From positions 1,394,001 to 1,458,000 of the forward strand of contig JANCRA010000019.1 of NCBI GenBank assembly GCA_024362935.1: a DNA stretch of 64,000 nt, read 5' to 3'. The notes under the pieces are model-generated. The model was not told where the DNA came from and made no database searches. It saw only the letters and a list, made by a program, of their open reading frames with translations. The stretch comes from Setophaga petechia. Its lineage: Eukaryota > Chordata > Aves > Passeriformes > Parulidae. Made by a program: the position numbers and the translations under genes. Of the stretch, positions 10,711 to 24,400 are shown one piece after another (the first letter of the stretch is position 1; the number at the start of each line of letters is the position of its first letter).

Positions 10711-13700
10711 CTGTCCCTTGGTTCTTTTTGACCCTGCTCTTCTCGGTGGTGGGGACCCAAAAGAAGAGTTCTCTTCAGTGTTTATACATATTAACAAATG
10801 AGGGAATGCTCATGGGCTACCCAGTTCTTTTATTTTATTGCTTAAATTACTCCCTTGATAATTAATTAACTAATGTTAATTAGTCATATGCTCATCCTTT
10901 CTCTTTGAGTCAGTATGTTTCCCTGCCAGAATTACCTTTTACACACTTCAAACTTATTTCAGCACAGTTGCTGAGTAGGTTTTTCATATGGCTCATCATT
11001 CTTTATGTCCACTATCAGTGAAAAATTCTTCTCCCCTACTTTTTTAACCTCCCCCAAGGTCTCAGACAACAGTACCACTTTTTTGTTGTCTCAAGTTCCA
11101 GCTCTGATAAGTTAACTTACAATCTAAATTCCAGGTATCCCTGAAGGTATATTTAGGAGGGGCTTTGGTGGTCACAGATGCCATCTGTCCCATAATATGG
11201 GATAATCTTTGTCTGGCTAATGATGCAGGAACAAGAAATTACTTCTTTATACAGTTTGCCAGAGTGGGAATTTTTGTCCGGATGCATTACCCAGGATGTG
11301 CCATCCAAATCATGCCATTGGTATTGCCTTGCTTGGAGGTGGGATTGTTACTTGAGGGAGCAGTGGGGGTGGGGGTCTTTTCAGGGGCCTTTGTGTACTT
11401 CTGGTTTTTTTCTTAGTTTATTTTTCCTTGGGCTTTTTCACCCTTGCTCTGGTAAAAAAATACCCAGAAATAATATAATGAGAGTTCCCTCAGAACTGAA
11501 TCTCAATATTTTTCTGGAATGTGTAATTCAAAATTCACAATTGAATTTTACTCAAGAAAAATGAAAAAATGAGCTTTACAGTTTTTCTTCCCATTTCAAT
11601 ATCTTTTATAGAAGATCCAATACTGGATGGAGGCAGTCTGAAAAATAGGATGTACCTCATTTACCATTAATTTCCAAGTTGCAGTTAGACCTCAAAAAAT
11701 CTCAGATGTATCTCATGAAAAAAAATATACTTTCTAAGATCAAATTCTGATCTGGGTAACTTTGCTGGTTTTTAGTCTATTTTTTTTAAAGGAAAGCCTT
11801 GTAGATGCATCTTCAAACAGAAGCAAATTAATAAATCACAAGGTTGTAAAATTAATTACATGGAAACTTAGATATAAAACTTAGTGAGGAGGGAACTTAC
11901 AATGTGTGCTGAAAGATGTAGCTTATTCCATGTGAGCTTTTTGATAACAGAGGACAAAAACATAGAAGAAAACTGTTTCTAATGGAATTGTGCTTTCCGG
12001 AAGCACATGTAAACCCAGGTATTTTTAAAACAGTAAATTCTCTATTCAAGGCATAGGTGGTTGTTACAGTCCAAATAAATGCTGTATAAGTCTGCCACAA
12101 ATGACAGACAACAGACTGGGATTCTCTGACAATTTCAAAGTCTAATTTGCCTAAGAAGTCATCACCTCTGTGGTAAGCAGCCAGAAGAGGAATTTGGGAA
12201 CAACCTAGCAAGCATCTGTGTCTGAGACTGTAATCAAGACATGTCCCTTCCAGACCACATTTCAAACAGGAACCTTCTCAATACCCTGTTTTTCCTTTCA
12301 CCACTTGCTTCTGGCACCTGGACTCTGCTGACCTGAAGTCACATTGCATTTTGCTGTGTTTTTATGCTAGTGCAAATGACCACACAAACATGTGGTTGAC
12401 CACAGCCATGGTAGTTCATGGAAAGAACATTTGGACACTCCACAATTTCTTGTCCCTTGAGAATTCAAAGCTGTCCATGGAAGTACATAATATAAGAGTA
12501 CATTTATCTAGAGGAAAAATGAAATTATTTGCCTGTTCTATTAGAATGATATTGTGCATTTTTTCAGAGTTTGTGCGATGTTTCTTGTTATTCATCTTTT
12601 TGATGCCTTCTTCCCATATTTTCTTATCGACTCCAAACTCATATATTCCCTCCTACCTTGTTTCTCTAAAGACTGTAGTAATTTCTGGGAACAAGTGGCC
12701 ATATTAAATTCATATGCCTTTTACTATATCCTGTAATCACGTACACTATGGGTCACTCAAGGTGAGTAAGCAAATAGAATTTGCCATGAAGCTGTTTACA
12801 TATGCATGTATACAAATGACAAATGCAGAATGCAATGTCAAAAAGCAAGGAAATGCAATCAAGAATCTTTATAGTGGCATTACTAGTCAAGTGGAAAAAT
12901 GCCTCTGTAAAACAATGAAGTCACCCTGAATCTGTCAGTTAAAAACAATTGCCAATATGATTACCACTAATATTACATGTAGAAAAGTAGCACCTATACA
13001 AGCAACAATTTATTTTAGAGAACCTATTTCTTGGTATTGAAAAGAACAATATTTCCCTCTTGCTTTGCCTTTCTCCTTGAAAGTGCTTTCTTTTTATGAG
13101 GAAGTGCAATGTGAATTTGAATAGATACAAGCACTGGATTTGAATTAAATTATTTCTTGATTTTCCTTTTAGGGCATGACCTGTAATCCCATAATGTTCT
13201 GCATGCCTATAAGTTTAAGTTTTTAACCAGAGGAATTCTGATACCTATTTTAGGTTACCGGTGCTCTTTGATCATTTTGTTACGTACTTTCTATTGTTGT
13301 GTACCCCACTCTGGTACCCCCCGCATACCTAAATTTTGTTGCCATGAAAAAGGAGCATTTAAAAAACAAAGGCTTGTGGTTCAACAGACTCCAAAAATTG
13401 CTTAAAATTCTAGGGGTAAAATATATGCAGAACATAAATGTTCTGGAGAAATAGGTGAAATCAAGATAAAGCTTTCTGCAAGTAAGTCCTGTTTCCTCTG
13501 CTTCCCTTTTGGGGTGCACATACACACATCTGCACACAGTCAAGCCATTGTGTTGGGGGTTCAGCATTGCTGACTCCAAATCCATGTAAAATGGACAGAG
13601 CAGCACATTCTGCAAGGACAGAGCTGCAAAGGGAGGGAAAGGACTGGGACCAAATGCAGGGGGTTCATCCAAGAACGGCTGCTGTGAATGTGTTTCCATT

Positions 13701-16170
13701 GCACGAGTCACTGTAGCAGTCGAACAAAGCTGAAGGTCAGTTTCCTACTTCTAATCTAACTGCAGCAATTTGGAGTTTAAAATGGTCTAATTTATCTTGT
13801 TTTTAATAACTACAGAAAATTTTCTGGCTAAGAAGCATAAAGGAGCTTGAAGAGCAATCCCATTCTTCTTAGCTAACTGTTTAGGGAATATTGCAGGGCC
13901 AGCTCCTGTGGTCACAATTACTTGGCATATACTAGCCTGGCTAAAAAGGCAAAAAATACTAGCTGTGATATGTGCACTTGGAATGCACAGTATTTCACAA
14001 AAAAAGTCAAACATAAAAACCCCACCACAAAACAAAATCCCTATTCCAACTAAAAACAAGAAAAGAAAGTTCCAATATTACACTGATCAGTCAAGGAAAC
14101 ACTTAAAAGAATTCATCATACATTATAAATATTTTCGTTTTAATTTAGAATGGAACTAACTTTCTGATTTTTCATTATGAGAAGACTGATTTTTTTCTAA
14201 ATTCACATTCTATGTTTTTTCTTTAGAAATCTTAATATAAATATTTTTTCTAGAGAAGGTAATGCTTGAGAGCAGTTTCTAGTGAATTATGGGTCTTGTG
14301 TATGTTAAACAGTAAAAAGGTGTTTTGAATGATTTTATCCTTTTTAAACATTGAGTATCTTTGTTTAAATAAATATTCACAGAAGTAATTAACAGTGATC
14401 CACAGCACTTCTGCAAAATATAGTCATGCTTCCCCTCTCATAATCTGTCTGCTGGTGCTTTGGTATGTGGTGCCAGTGTACTGTGCACAAATACTTGGTA
14501 AGAACAAATTTTTATCAATAAATTCACCTAATATCATGATCTAAAATGACTGGACCCTGGTATTTTGAGGTTAGAGGTTTTGAGTGGCATGTGCAACAGA
14601 GTTCAGGAATTTCAAAAATTTAAATCTTCAGACACATTCCACCAATATTGTATAACATAAGTAAAAGTAGTTGAAACCCTTAACAATATTGATGGGATTT
14701 TCAAGTACATCTGAAAGATACTAAACTCATTTATACCTTTGGCACTCAGTGGGATTTCTGTTTCCTAAATCTTGGCTATCATATTCTGCCCATGACTGTT
14801 ACTCATGTGATTTAAAATTCATGAATTCACAGGAACATAATGGCTTTCAAGTGCAGAAGGATACAACCACATCTACTGGAAACTTCCATATGACTGTTGC
14901 CATAGAATTTCATCAGTTTATTCCTTTCTATGCAAACTACTCATATTTCACTCGCATATGGCTATCTACTACATTTTACAAGATATTGTATGATGGCACT
15001 TGGCACCTTTCCTAGACAGTGTATTTAGGTAATGTAATTTCATTGCTCTATCACTGATTGTTTAAAAACAAAAAATGTTTTGTTGAAATTTAAAGTAGTC
15101 TAGCTTTAATTATCAGATGCTTCCAGCAATAGCTTTCTCTATGAGATCATAGGTTTCCATTTTAAATTTTTTATTGCTATGAAGAACATACAGTATATAT
15201 ACAATGCAAGTAATGTTCTCTTTCTTTCTGTAGGAGAAAGACCATCTTGTCAGTCAGAGGTATTTCTTTGTCCAGTTTCTGCATCATTTTGCGGCTCTTC
15301 TAAACTTTCTTCCTTTTTCAAACAGCAGGCAACAAAGTCAAATAAACCCTTCTAGTAGCAGTCTTGACAATGTCACATATTGAGATATATCTCTGTACTG
15401 GGAAATGATACTCTATGAAAATCCAGTGATTTTCTATAAAGCCTTTTGCCCACTTAATATGCAAATTAAAAGGAATTCAACCTGTAATAAATAGGGAGTT
15501 TGTTAGTTGCTGTAAGTGAAACGAATTATAAGAGGTAATATTTGTCCTAGAAAAGAGCTCTTAGCTTGTGTCTCCTGGACTAATAAATGTTGTCCTGCTA
15601 ATCTGCAATGTGTGTATAACACACTAATGTTGTTGTGACACTAGGTGTTTTGATACTTGTCTAATTAACTTACAAAAACATGACAGCCATGGTAATGTAG
15701 CCAGTGCTGATGTAATGTGAGTGCTTAGGTTATCCCCGAAATCAGGGAAGGCACATGACCATGTCTTTTGTATGAATACATTAATAGATTATTTAAAACA
15801 CAGCATTTTGGGCAGTGTTTCTCTGGAGCTTTTTCTCTAAGACAAGATCTGTTATATCTGTCCCTTATGTTTCTGCCAAACCATGAACATGTGAAAGAAA
15901 TTGCTTCTAGGTTTTATTCTAATGAAAGAACTTCTCCAGACTTTTGCAGTATGTGACACTTAATTCACATCTTGTCTAGTTTTCTACTGTACAAATGTTC
16001 AACACCCCAGAAATAACTTCAAATGTCAACTAATTACTGGTATGGACAAGCTTATAAAAAGAACAGGTGTATAACTGGCCATGCCTCTACTGACAGGCAA
16101 CACTTAGGATTTCATTGGCCTGATTTATCTCAGCCTCCCACAGGCAGCTCTTGTTGTATTATTTTAGCTA
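10711..16170. other. Non-coding stretch with no supported gene
   Basis: The longest ORFs are 143 codons at 13280-13711 (-), 122 codons at 11897-12265 (-) and 118 codons at 12351-12707 (+). None has a domain, signal peptide pattern or repeat structure I recognise. A short A/C-rich patch lies near 13990-14060. No interspersed repeat is recognisable. Confidence 0.6.
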
Positions 16171-16303
16171 TAGGACCATAGGATCATATAATCACTTGAG
16201 TTGGAATGGAGCTTAAAGATCACCTAGTTCCAGCTCTGGCAGGGACACCCTATTGCTAAAAACCAGGACCAAGTTGCTAAAAAACCCCATCCCATCTGAC
16301 CTT
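16171..16303 (-). mobile_element. CR1 LINE 3'-end fragment
   Basis: The + strand reads 'aggatcatataatcac', 'gagttggaatggagcttaaa', 'gatcacctagttccagc', 'ggcagggacaccc' and 'aaccccatcccatctgacc'. In order, this is the reverse complement of the octamer-tailed avian CR1 3' UTR (consensus blocks GGGTTGGAAGGGACCTTAAAGATCATCTAGTTCCA, GGCAGGGACACC and GCCCCATCCAACCTGGCC). The copy is 5'-truncated after about 130 bp. A short internal repeat of 'ttgctaaaaa' (16254-16283) is a local change specific to this copy. Confidence 0.85.
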
Positions 16304-19175
16304 ATTCTACTCTGAAATGAAGAGGGGTTTTTTTTTGTACAACTCTTGCTTTCTAGGATAGAGTTGTACATTTTGGAGATATAGATTCTCTTTCAGGGTT
16401 TGTGTGAAATTGTGTCTTCGACTATATTAGGACTCATTTACTGACAGAGTCTGATGCAGTCAACAGCTTCAATTGCTTGGAATGAACACCTGGCCACCAT
16501 TATTTGATACAGTACAAATCCATGTGTCATTTGAAAAGGCAGTGATTTGATATTTATTTCCAGACCACTGAGAGGAACCCTGAACAAGGTCAGGTCTAAT
16601 GCTAATGACAGCAAAACGTTATTATCCACATCCTTGTTGGGATGATTCCACTTCACTAGCTGCTCTGGGAACAGTTAGTTAGCCAGTATTTAATCCATTT
16701 AATACTAGCTTTATTGATATTATGGAGAGTTCATTTATTCATTGTAAAGTCCCTGAAAAAAAGACAAATTCTTTACAGAAGTCTTAGGTATCTTCTATTC
16801 ATGCATCAAGCTGGAAAAAAAGGAAAACACCAGTAAACTCGTAGAAATCCAGTGCCTTAGAAAACAGAATTCCCCAGAGTTACAACTTTTCAACAGGAGT
16901 GATAATCTCCACTTAGTGCAAATTTTGTAAATAAGCATCCATGGACAGCATAGGTTTTTTGAACCCAGTTTTCAGTAATATTCATGACAGAATTCACAAG
17001 GGATCACTATGATTTCATTGTAATTTTCTTCCTTCAGCTTAATAAGTCTTTTCAGGCTGAAAAAAGGACCTGCCAGCTGAAAATCTTCAGTTTTCTCTGG
17101 CTATATGTGTTAGTTGTGACTTAAAATAAAAGTATGAAAAGAAAATTAAATCAAGACATTAAAAATTAATCTGACAAGCCTGACAAATCTGACAACAAAT
17201 CTGAAAACTGTAAAAGACTTCACTAGAAAAATCTGAACTTCCCACCTTTGTAAATCTAATTCGTTAGAGTTTTCTGGTTTGACTTTGTTTTCCCCCCAGT
17301 GGTGAGAGTCTATCAGCAATAAAGATAGTAATCTAGGACTGCTGTTCATTTTCTCTAGCCTCTATTTGGTGGTTAGGTATGTGGCTAGACTTTTAGATAC
17401 CAGCTAAAGAGAAATCGTAGAATGAATCAACTTCTGAATCTGTCTCCTCAACTTACAAGAGACACATAAGGGGTTAAAGGTGAAGGTAACTCCTGTCCCT
17501 TAGTGTTCATTGCTACAATTGATCCTTAAGTGCCCCAGAAAGATTCCTAAAGGCAAATTGTGTATTATTGTTTCATGTTATGTTGCAACACTTATCAAAA
17601 ATAGCTGTCAGTCATAACATGGGTGACAAGGTGGAGTAAATATTGACCCTATAAATAGAGACATGTATCTTGAATTTGTGCAATTTAGTGAAAAGATCAT
17701 TCCTATCCATTCAGGTTTCCACATGCAAAAGTAGAGTTACAATTCAGTACTTAAGCCAAAACATGCATAGAATTAAATATAAAATTTAAAAAATATAGTA
17801 AGGAAAGAAAAAAACTAAAAAGAGAGAGTTTCCCAAGTGAACATTTTGCATCTACAATGAATAGCAGCCTTGTCACTGAATGTTTCCAGATTTTATCCAG
17901 GTAAAACATGTGCACTTGCTGCTAGGGAGCATGATAATGAATTTTATTTCCAGAAAGACTGAAGATCAAAGGGAGCCAGGCTGGTCTAGTGAGCTTGGTG
18001 GTGGAGCTGTCAGTTGAAAGACATTTTCTGTTCACATCTATTACCACAGAAAATCTGAGACTGTCTTGAAACTCTAGCTGCTTGAAAAGAAAATTGGAAA
18101 GTTGCATTCCTGCACCACTGCTTTTCTACTCTGAGTCTGTTGGGCTATCCTTAGGACACTCACTGATTTGGTTTTATTCCACGCATTAGGACTTTAATCA
18201 AGCAAAAATGGAGAAACACATTTCACTGTGTTTCAGATTCCAGTGCGGGGGCAGAAGATGAACATCTGAAGTGGGAAAAAGTAAGTGACTGACTACAAGC
18301 ATAAGTAATTCTTGTGTCAAGGCTTTGACAAGTCATTTGTTGGAAAACCTATTTTACTGATTGCAGTCTACACTTAATAGATGTGCCATCCAGGGATGTG
18401 TCAGCTCCCTTGCAGCTTACCAATTAATGGCAGTCACTGGTGGTAAAAGTAGCTCTTTTAATCTTATTTTAAAAAATGCCATACAATATAATTTTCTTTG
18501 TAGAAATGTCTGAATGCTTTTTATCTGCTGAAAAAAGAACAACACCACACTTGAACAAGCTAGACAGAAACCTGCCAGCCTCCCTGTGCCTTTTGACAGG
18601 CTATCTTTTGCTTTCTATTAGTGTTCACAGTTTTTAAACCTGATCAATAGCAAAGCAGTTTGGGTGCTTGTGTCCCTCTTATTCACACTTTTATACTACT
18701 AGTGGTTTAAAGTTAATTGAATTTTGCCTTGACAACCCTTGAAATATTTCACATGAAAGTCGCAGATCCTTAAATAGAATGTTCAGTCTGCTGGATGGAG
18801 GCTTTTTCTTCCTCTTAATGATTTTTAATTATGTGCATGAAAATCAGATATTATGATTTAACTTTGATCTAGAATTTAGACACCTACTGCACTTGCACCA
18901 TTGCTAGAAAAACGTGTGCCTCAATCCTGTCTAATGCTCTCAGTATTACTCCAGCAGTACGTGGAATGGCTTAGATTTTAATTTTTCTCATTTCCTGGGA
19001 CACCACACCTACAAGAAGAATCTTGGAATAGAAATTCTTCAACTGACCTCTGAGATGGCCATTTACAGAAAAAAAAATTTCTGGCATATTGTGCCAGAAA
19101 TTGCTTTCAAGACTTCAATGAGTAGATCACACCCTTGGTCTGGCTTGCAAGCATTATTTTTTTCTCATTCTGGCT
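16304..19175. other. Non-coding stretch with no supported gene
   Basis: AT-rich, with ORFs under 75 codons and no repeat family or RNA gene that I can recognise. Confidence 0.6.
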
Positions 19176-19322
19176 GATGTTCAAGAGATTCAATATCTCT
19201 GTCCTTGGAGATGTTAAAGATATGACTGGGCAAGACTCTGAGCAACCTGATCTCATTCAGAATACTCTGAATAGGGGATTGGTCTAGGTGGCCTACAATC
19301 CAAATGAGTCTATAATTACTAA
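19176..19322 (+). mobile_element. CR1 LINE 3'-end fragment
   Basis: The + strand reads 'tctctgtccttggagatgtt', 'gactgggcaagactctgagc', 'aacctgatctcattcag', 'ggggattggtctaggtggcc' and 'caatccaaatgagtctata'. In order, this matches the CR1 3' UTR blocks (CTCCGTCCTTGGAGATATTC, GACTGGACAAGGCCCTGAGC, AACCTGATCTA, GGGGTTGGACTAGATGACC, CCAACC..ATTCTATGA). The element is on the + strand and its 3' end faces the oppositely oriented CR1 at 19771, about 450 bp away. It is old, 5'-truncated and non-coding. Confidence 0.85.
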
Positions 19323-19770
19323 ATTATTGGGAAGATATTTTGACCACTTGACCAAATTTAGCAGTGAAACAAATATGATAATTGGTTCTCTATTTCTTTG
19401 AGGCGCTGGGGTCTTTTTGTTTGGTGAAATTATCCTTTATTTGAGGACAACTAACTTTTAAACCAGATTTTACAGCAGTGGATTTTAAACACCTAGCTGC
19501 AGTCACTTCTGAAATGTGAGATCAGATATCTGACCTAATGCTTCCCAAGTGTCTCAAGCTAATATTGGAAGAATGTAAACACACACTCATCATCAGAGAC
19601 ATACTAAGCTTGGAATATTTAATAAATATTTTTGAATGCTAAGAAAATAAAAATATTTTATGTTTTAAAATAATGGCATTTGCTTCTAAAGGATGTTTAT
19701 AATAATGGATTTATTGAAATCTACAGTTAAAGAGACAGAATCCAGTATTTGATAAACATCTACTTAGTTT

Positions 19771-19998
19771 TCATAGAATCATAGAATATCCTGAGTTAGG
19801 AAGATCCACAAGGATCATTTTTTTCTGCACAGGACAACCCCAAGAATCACACTGTGTGCCTGAGAGCATTGTCCAAACACTTATTGAACTCTGGAAGATG
19901 TGTTCTGTGACCATTTCCCTGGGGAACTTGTTCCAGTGCCCCTCAGGGATGAAGAATCTTCTCCTAATATCTAAACCTAAACCTCCCCAGTCACAGAG
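19771..19998 (-). mobile_element. CR1 LINE 3'-end fragment
   Basis: It begins with the tandem octamers 'tcatagaatcatagaata', followed by 'tcctgagttaggaagatcc', 'acaaggatcat', 'cacaggacaaccccaagaat', 'gtgcctgagagcattgtcc', 'ccctggggaacttgttccag' and 'aacctaaacctccccagt'. This is a clear reverse complement of an avian CR1 3' region, so the element lies on the - strand. Small internal deletions relative to the usual consensus occur near 19830 and 19945-19955. It retains about 230 bp and is one of the better-preserved copies here. Confidence 0.9.
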
Positions 19999-21059
19999 GA
20001 ATATTCCATTCAGGGAGTTTGTTCCATAATGAGAGATCTGAATATAGATACCGCTGAGAGACCTGATTTTAATTTTTGTCTTTGAGCAGCTATTTTGATC
20101 AGTATTGAATCACCATGCAACCTACAATAATTGAAGTCACTCTCTATGTGCTCTGTCTCTCTACAAAGTGAAAGCAACACTCTTTCATGGAAGAGCAAAT
20201 TAAAGGTTTGCAGTTTAGTGAGAAAAGGTAGCAAAGTTCCAGTTGAGGGATAAATATTTGTATACTAGTAAGGAGTCATAACTTCACTGAATGAAGATGA
20301 AAATCTTAAACAAGTAAAGAATGGGGAACCAGCTATTTTCACAACTCCACATTCTTCCACAAGCAGCTCAGGAGGCTTTTTCATTTTTTATGGTGAGTAG
20401 AAGCAACTGACACCTTCCCAGGGATCTTCTGTAAGAAAGTTTATGAGATAAAAGTGGGCTGATGGATTGCTTTTTTAAATAAAAATTCTGCATTACAGAA
20501 GTACAGCTGAAAATGTTGAGGTATTGCTATGATCCTCTACATGAGGAAACAATAATGACTGTGGAAATGGGCCTCCCAAACTATCTGAAGAATGCATGGA
20601 TCTTTGACATAATCCAGAAAGATAAATCAGCATGTCCAGGGAGATTCAGAATATACTGATTCATTTACAGGCACAGACCTTTCTGAACAAGGTTCATGCA
20701 ATAAAACTTGGTTTGCTAAAAGAAGGAGACAGAAGGAAAAAGAAAATAAAAAGTGAATAATTTTAGGCTTTTTGGCCTTATTAATAATTTTTTGGGGTTT
20801 GTAAGAACACATTTCCCTCTCCCAAAGCATTTTACATTATGTCAGAAAATAATGGAAGTGATAGAAATTTCTAAAGTGAGCTTTTCAAATTTGTGATTAT
20901 TTTAATGGGTCTGTAAAGCAAACCAATTCATATTTCCCTTACACTTTCTAGAAATCTAATAAGGTCTTGATAAATTAAGCAAGTAGGCATACAGCTATAA
21001 CAGCAGAAAGTTACATGAGCTACTCTCTACATGTTCCCAGAGAGTGATATTCAATTAAA
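19999..21059. other. Non-coding stretch with no supported gene
   Basis: I see no gene or repeat beyond low complexity. ORFs stay at or under 74 codons. Confidence 0.55.
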
Positions 21060-21373
21060 TATTGATGAAATATAATATTCTTTGTTTTATAATGCAATAC
21101 ATATGTATAATATTATCTATCATTATATTTATGTGTATAAATATTAAAAAACATAGGCAATGTATGCATATATGCTTCTTCGTATTTTATATACATATTA
21201 CATATATATTACATGCTCATATACATATGTACATACATATATAAATATATAAAATAATATACTATGAATACATGTTGTAAATAATATAATTTATATTAAA
21301 ATCTAATATACAATAAAATATGTGTAATATAAATGTATAACAGTATGTAAAAATTCTTTATACATATATAATG

Positions 21374-21412
<39 letters not shown>

Positions 21413-21430
21413 AAGTGTATATATATGCAT
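21060..21430. repeat. AT-rich low-complexity region ending in a (CA)17 microsatellite
   Basis: About 370 bp is almost entirely A, T and scattered TATA/CATA units (for example 21177-21260). It culminates in an uninterrupted (AC)17 at 21377-21410 and then more TA-rich sequence. This is a typical vertebrate compound microsatellite. The 60-codon ORF here (rich in I, M, Y, H) is a by-product. Confidence 0.9.
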
Positions 21431-24400
21431 AGGTAGTGGAAGTCTGCAATTGCTTTTTATTATCCCCAAAGCCAGTGGAGGTCATAAAAGGAAATTGCAG
21501 GTAACTGTAATCCCCATGAGCTCAAGGTCTGTAAGCTGCAACTTCTTTGTGAAAATCTGTTATTCCAGGGAGCTTACTTCCATGCTGTGTAAAGCCAGTT
21601 CACACTGAAGAGTGTACTGCATGTGGAAATGAACTGGAGAGCACAGAGCTACAACTTCCCTCTGAAGAACCACAGCATTTCAATTATCTAAAAATATTTT
21701 GAGAATGTCTCTAAGTAATAAGAAAAATAAAGCCGATGACAATGAGATATTGGAAACATTCTTTAGGGTTTTTTTACAGATAGCAGAGTTCTAGAGGAAA
21801 TTGGAAACACAGAGAACAAGATTGTTTTTATCTATTCTTATTTGTTCTTTTTTTTTTAATGCACTTGTAGTGACCTTGAACATACTTTCTCTGAACCCAT
21901 ACAACACAATCTGATCCACAGAACTGAAATATTTAAACAGCGAATTTTGAATGTGAAATGTCTAGATGACTAGGTGGTATTATAAAAATATGCTCCATTA
22001 CGGATGCATCCTCCTAATGGCTGCAGAAAACATCTGACCATTTCCATGAAGAGCCACTACATTCAATTCCAAGCACTCCAAACATTTCATTTAACTCACA
22101 GATAATCTCTTTTACTTAACATTGCATACAATGAACATCTTGGTTGACTTTTCAGAACTATTCCCAGTGCATAAAGTGAGGCATGTGCACAAAAACTTGG
22201 CAGGATTTGTGCTTAAGGCATTCAGCTCCCATTGTGCTCTGTAGAAGACTGATGGAGGAGCTAGTTTGACTGATGCCAGCATCCTTTTTGCTAAAAGTAT
22301 GCACCCTAATGACAGCAAAACATGATGTGACTATTCCAGAAATCTTGAAAATACATTGGAGGAGAGAGAACAGCAGATTTCTCATTTGCTTACTGTATAT
22401 GTTCTGCAGTGGGTAGCTACTGATGACTTTCTGCTGCCCTACTAGCCTTTTCAATATGTAAAATGTTGAATATGGGTGAACTGGAATTTCCTGCTTTAAT
22501 TGGCACACAGATAGACTGTTTCTGTCTAGTAGTTTCAGAGGATTGTTATGGGTCTGAGCTGAGTAAAATGGGTGCAGATATTTAACTAAATGCAGGAATT
22601 GCTAGCACCATCTATTGGTAAAAATGTAAAAAATTAAAACTATTTTCACAAAACATGCATGTACTCAAATTAGAGACTGATTGAATAAATGAGTGCTCTT
22701 GTTTTAATTATTTTAAATGCTATTAAAATATATGTAAATATATCTTTTTATAGCCAGACATTTTGTCTAGGGTTTGCATCTTACTGAAGACACTTAGTTT
22801 AAAAATGTTCACTGTTTAGTGTAGAGTTTTTTGAGTCTTTGAAAACATCTGTCTCTCCCTTTCCTGGGAAGGGCTAACCAAGCTAGGAAATTGGGCAGAA
22901 TCTTGGGTATAGCATGGGTTTAAAAAAGTAATTAAATCACAGTGTTACTCTACAGAGAGCTTAGTGAAGCTGACTAATATTGAATTTTATTATTCAAATG
23001 TGTTCATTTTCTGCAACAAAGACAACAGTGGAGGCCAAGCATGGAAGAAGCCCACTACCTGTAGGAATCAAGGAAAGAATTTTTGAGAAATAGTTGGCTT
23101 TGAGCTGAAGAAAGGATTGCCATAGTATAACCATCTAGCCCATACCTGAATGAAGTCATGCTCTTCCTGTTTTCACACGTTGACTCAATAGCAGAGGGAT
23201 AAAACTGAAGGAAGGACTTGACAGGACTGACAGGTAAGACACATATTGATCTGCTGTTTATATGGTGGTATATTGACTTCTATGTGATATTTGAGAATGG
23301 CAGACACACAAAGCATGACGTGTTTCAAATGAGACTTCCAATGGATAAAGCAGAGTTTTAGAAAAATACCTAAAGACCATTCATAATGTCTGAGCATTCC
23401 TTCATTTACTGTTTCCCCTGGTTCATGACCTCAGAATTTTTTACTTTAAAATCGAGTCTAACTGCTCAAAAAATTTGGTATTGTGAAGATTAAATAAAAA
23501 TTACTGCAAATATGGTGGAATATCTACAGCTGGGGCTTTTTTTATGCTTATGTTTTACACAATAGTGTACAGAGGTCAAACACAAGCTGATGTCTAGTGG
23601 CAATATTATGAGGGATTTGATGGTAGAGACTTTTTTCTTTTGGCTATATGTACTATCTCAACATGAACTGTTCTGTGCTTGCCTATTTTGGCAACTTTTA
23701 AATTCACCCTGGTAAAATCACTTTCTGAAAGCAATTCTTCCCTTATGGGATTGCCAAAATAACTGATAGAGCCCCAAGTTGAAGCTAAAGATAATATTTG
23801 AATTGTTTTTATGAAGCAATTAATTATGTCTGAAATTCTGATTGAAGGTCAAGATGAATGGAAGCATAGAAGTACTGAGGCTAAGTTTTTAATACATTGC
23901 CAGTTATAGTAATCACCAGGGAAGCCAAGGCAAGGAGATATTCTGATTCCAAGCATAACTATGAGCGGAATGCATTAATTTCTTCACCTTGAACTGGATG
24001 TATGTCAGCAGTTCTTTCCTTTCCTCAAGAAAATAATTCAAAAGGCTCTAATTCAGATGAAAAATTTCAGAAGATTTTTACAAGTGGTGCCTTCCATCAT
24101 GGAAGATATCCAAAGGGTCCTAAAGAACGTGTTGAATAAAGGAATTAAGGATGCTCTGTGTAGTGTCTCAGTTCCTGTTCCCTTCCATGGAATTTGTGCA
24201 GCAGCTTCCCCCACTTCTGCATGGAGCGCAGAGTAGGGGGACTAGGCCATGCTAGTCAGTTTCTGTCTTCACATCCCTATTCACTGCCTTCCACACACGA
24301 GCTGCTTCTTTGGCAGTGTTGTGATGGAGATCATTGGAACTAAGTAAATTGAAAACTATCCAAGAAACAATGGGATTACTTTCATCCTATCACTGCTTGT

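Noticed and set aside
10531..10865. Overlapping ORFs rich in Arg/Glu/Gly on one strand and Pro/Ser/Leu on the other
   Set aside because: They are translations of the polypurine tract in several frames.
13280..13711. 143-codon minus-strand ORF
   Set aside because: No domain, no splice-flanked context, and its length is within chance expectation for the window.
21060..21430. Repeated TATA-like motifs considered as promoters
   Set aside because: They are part of a TA/CA microsatellite cluster and have no promoter meaning.
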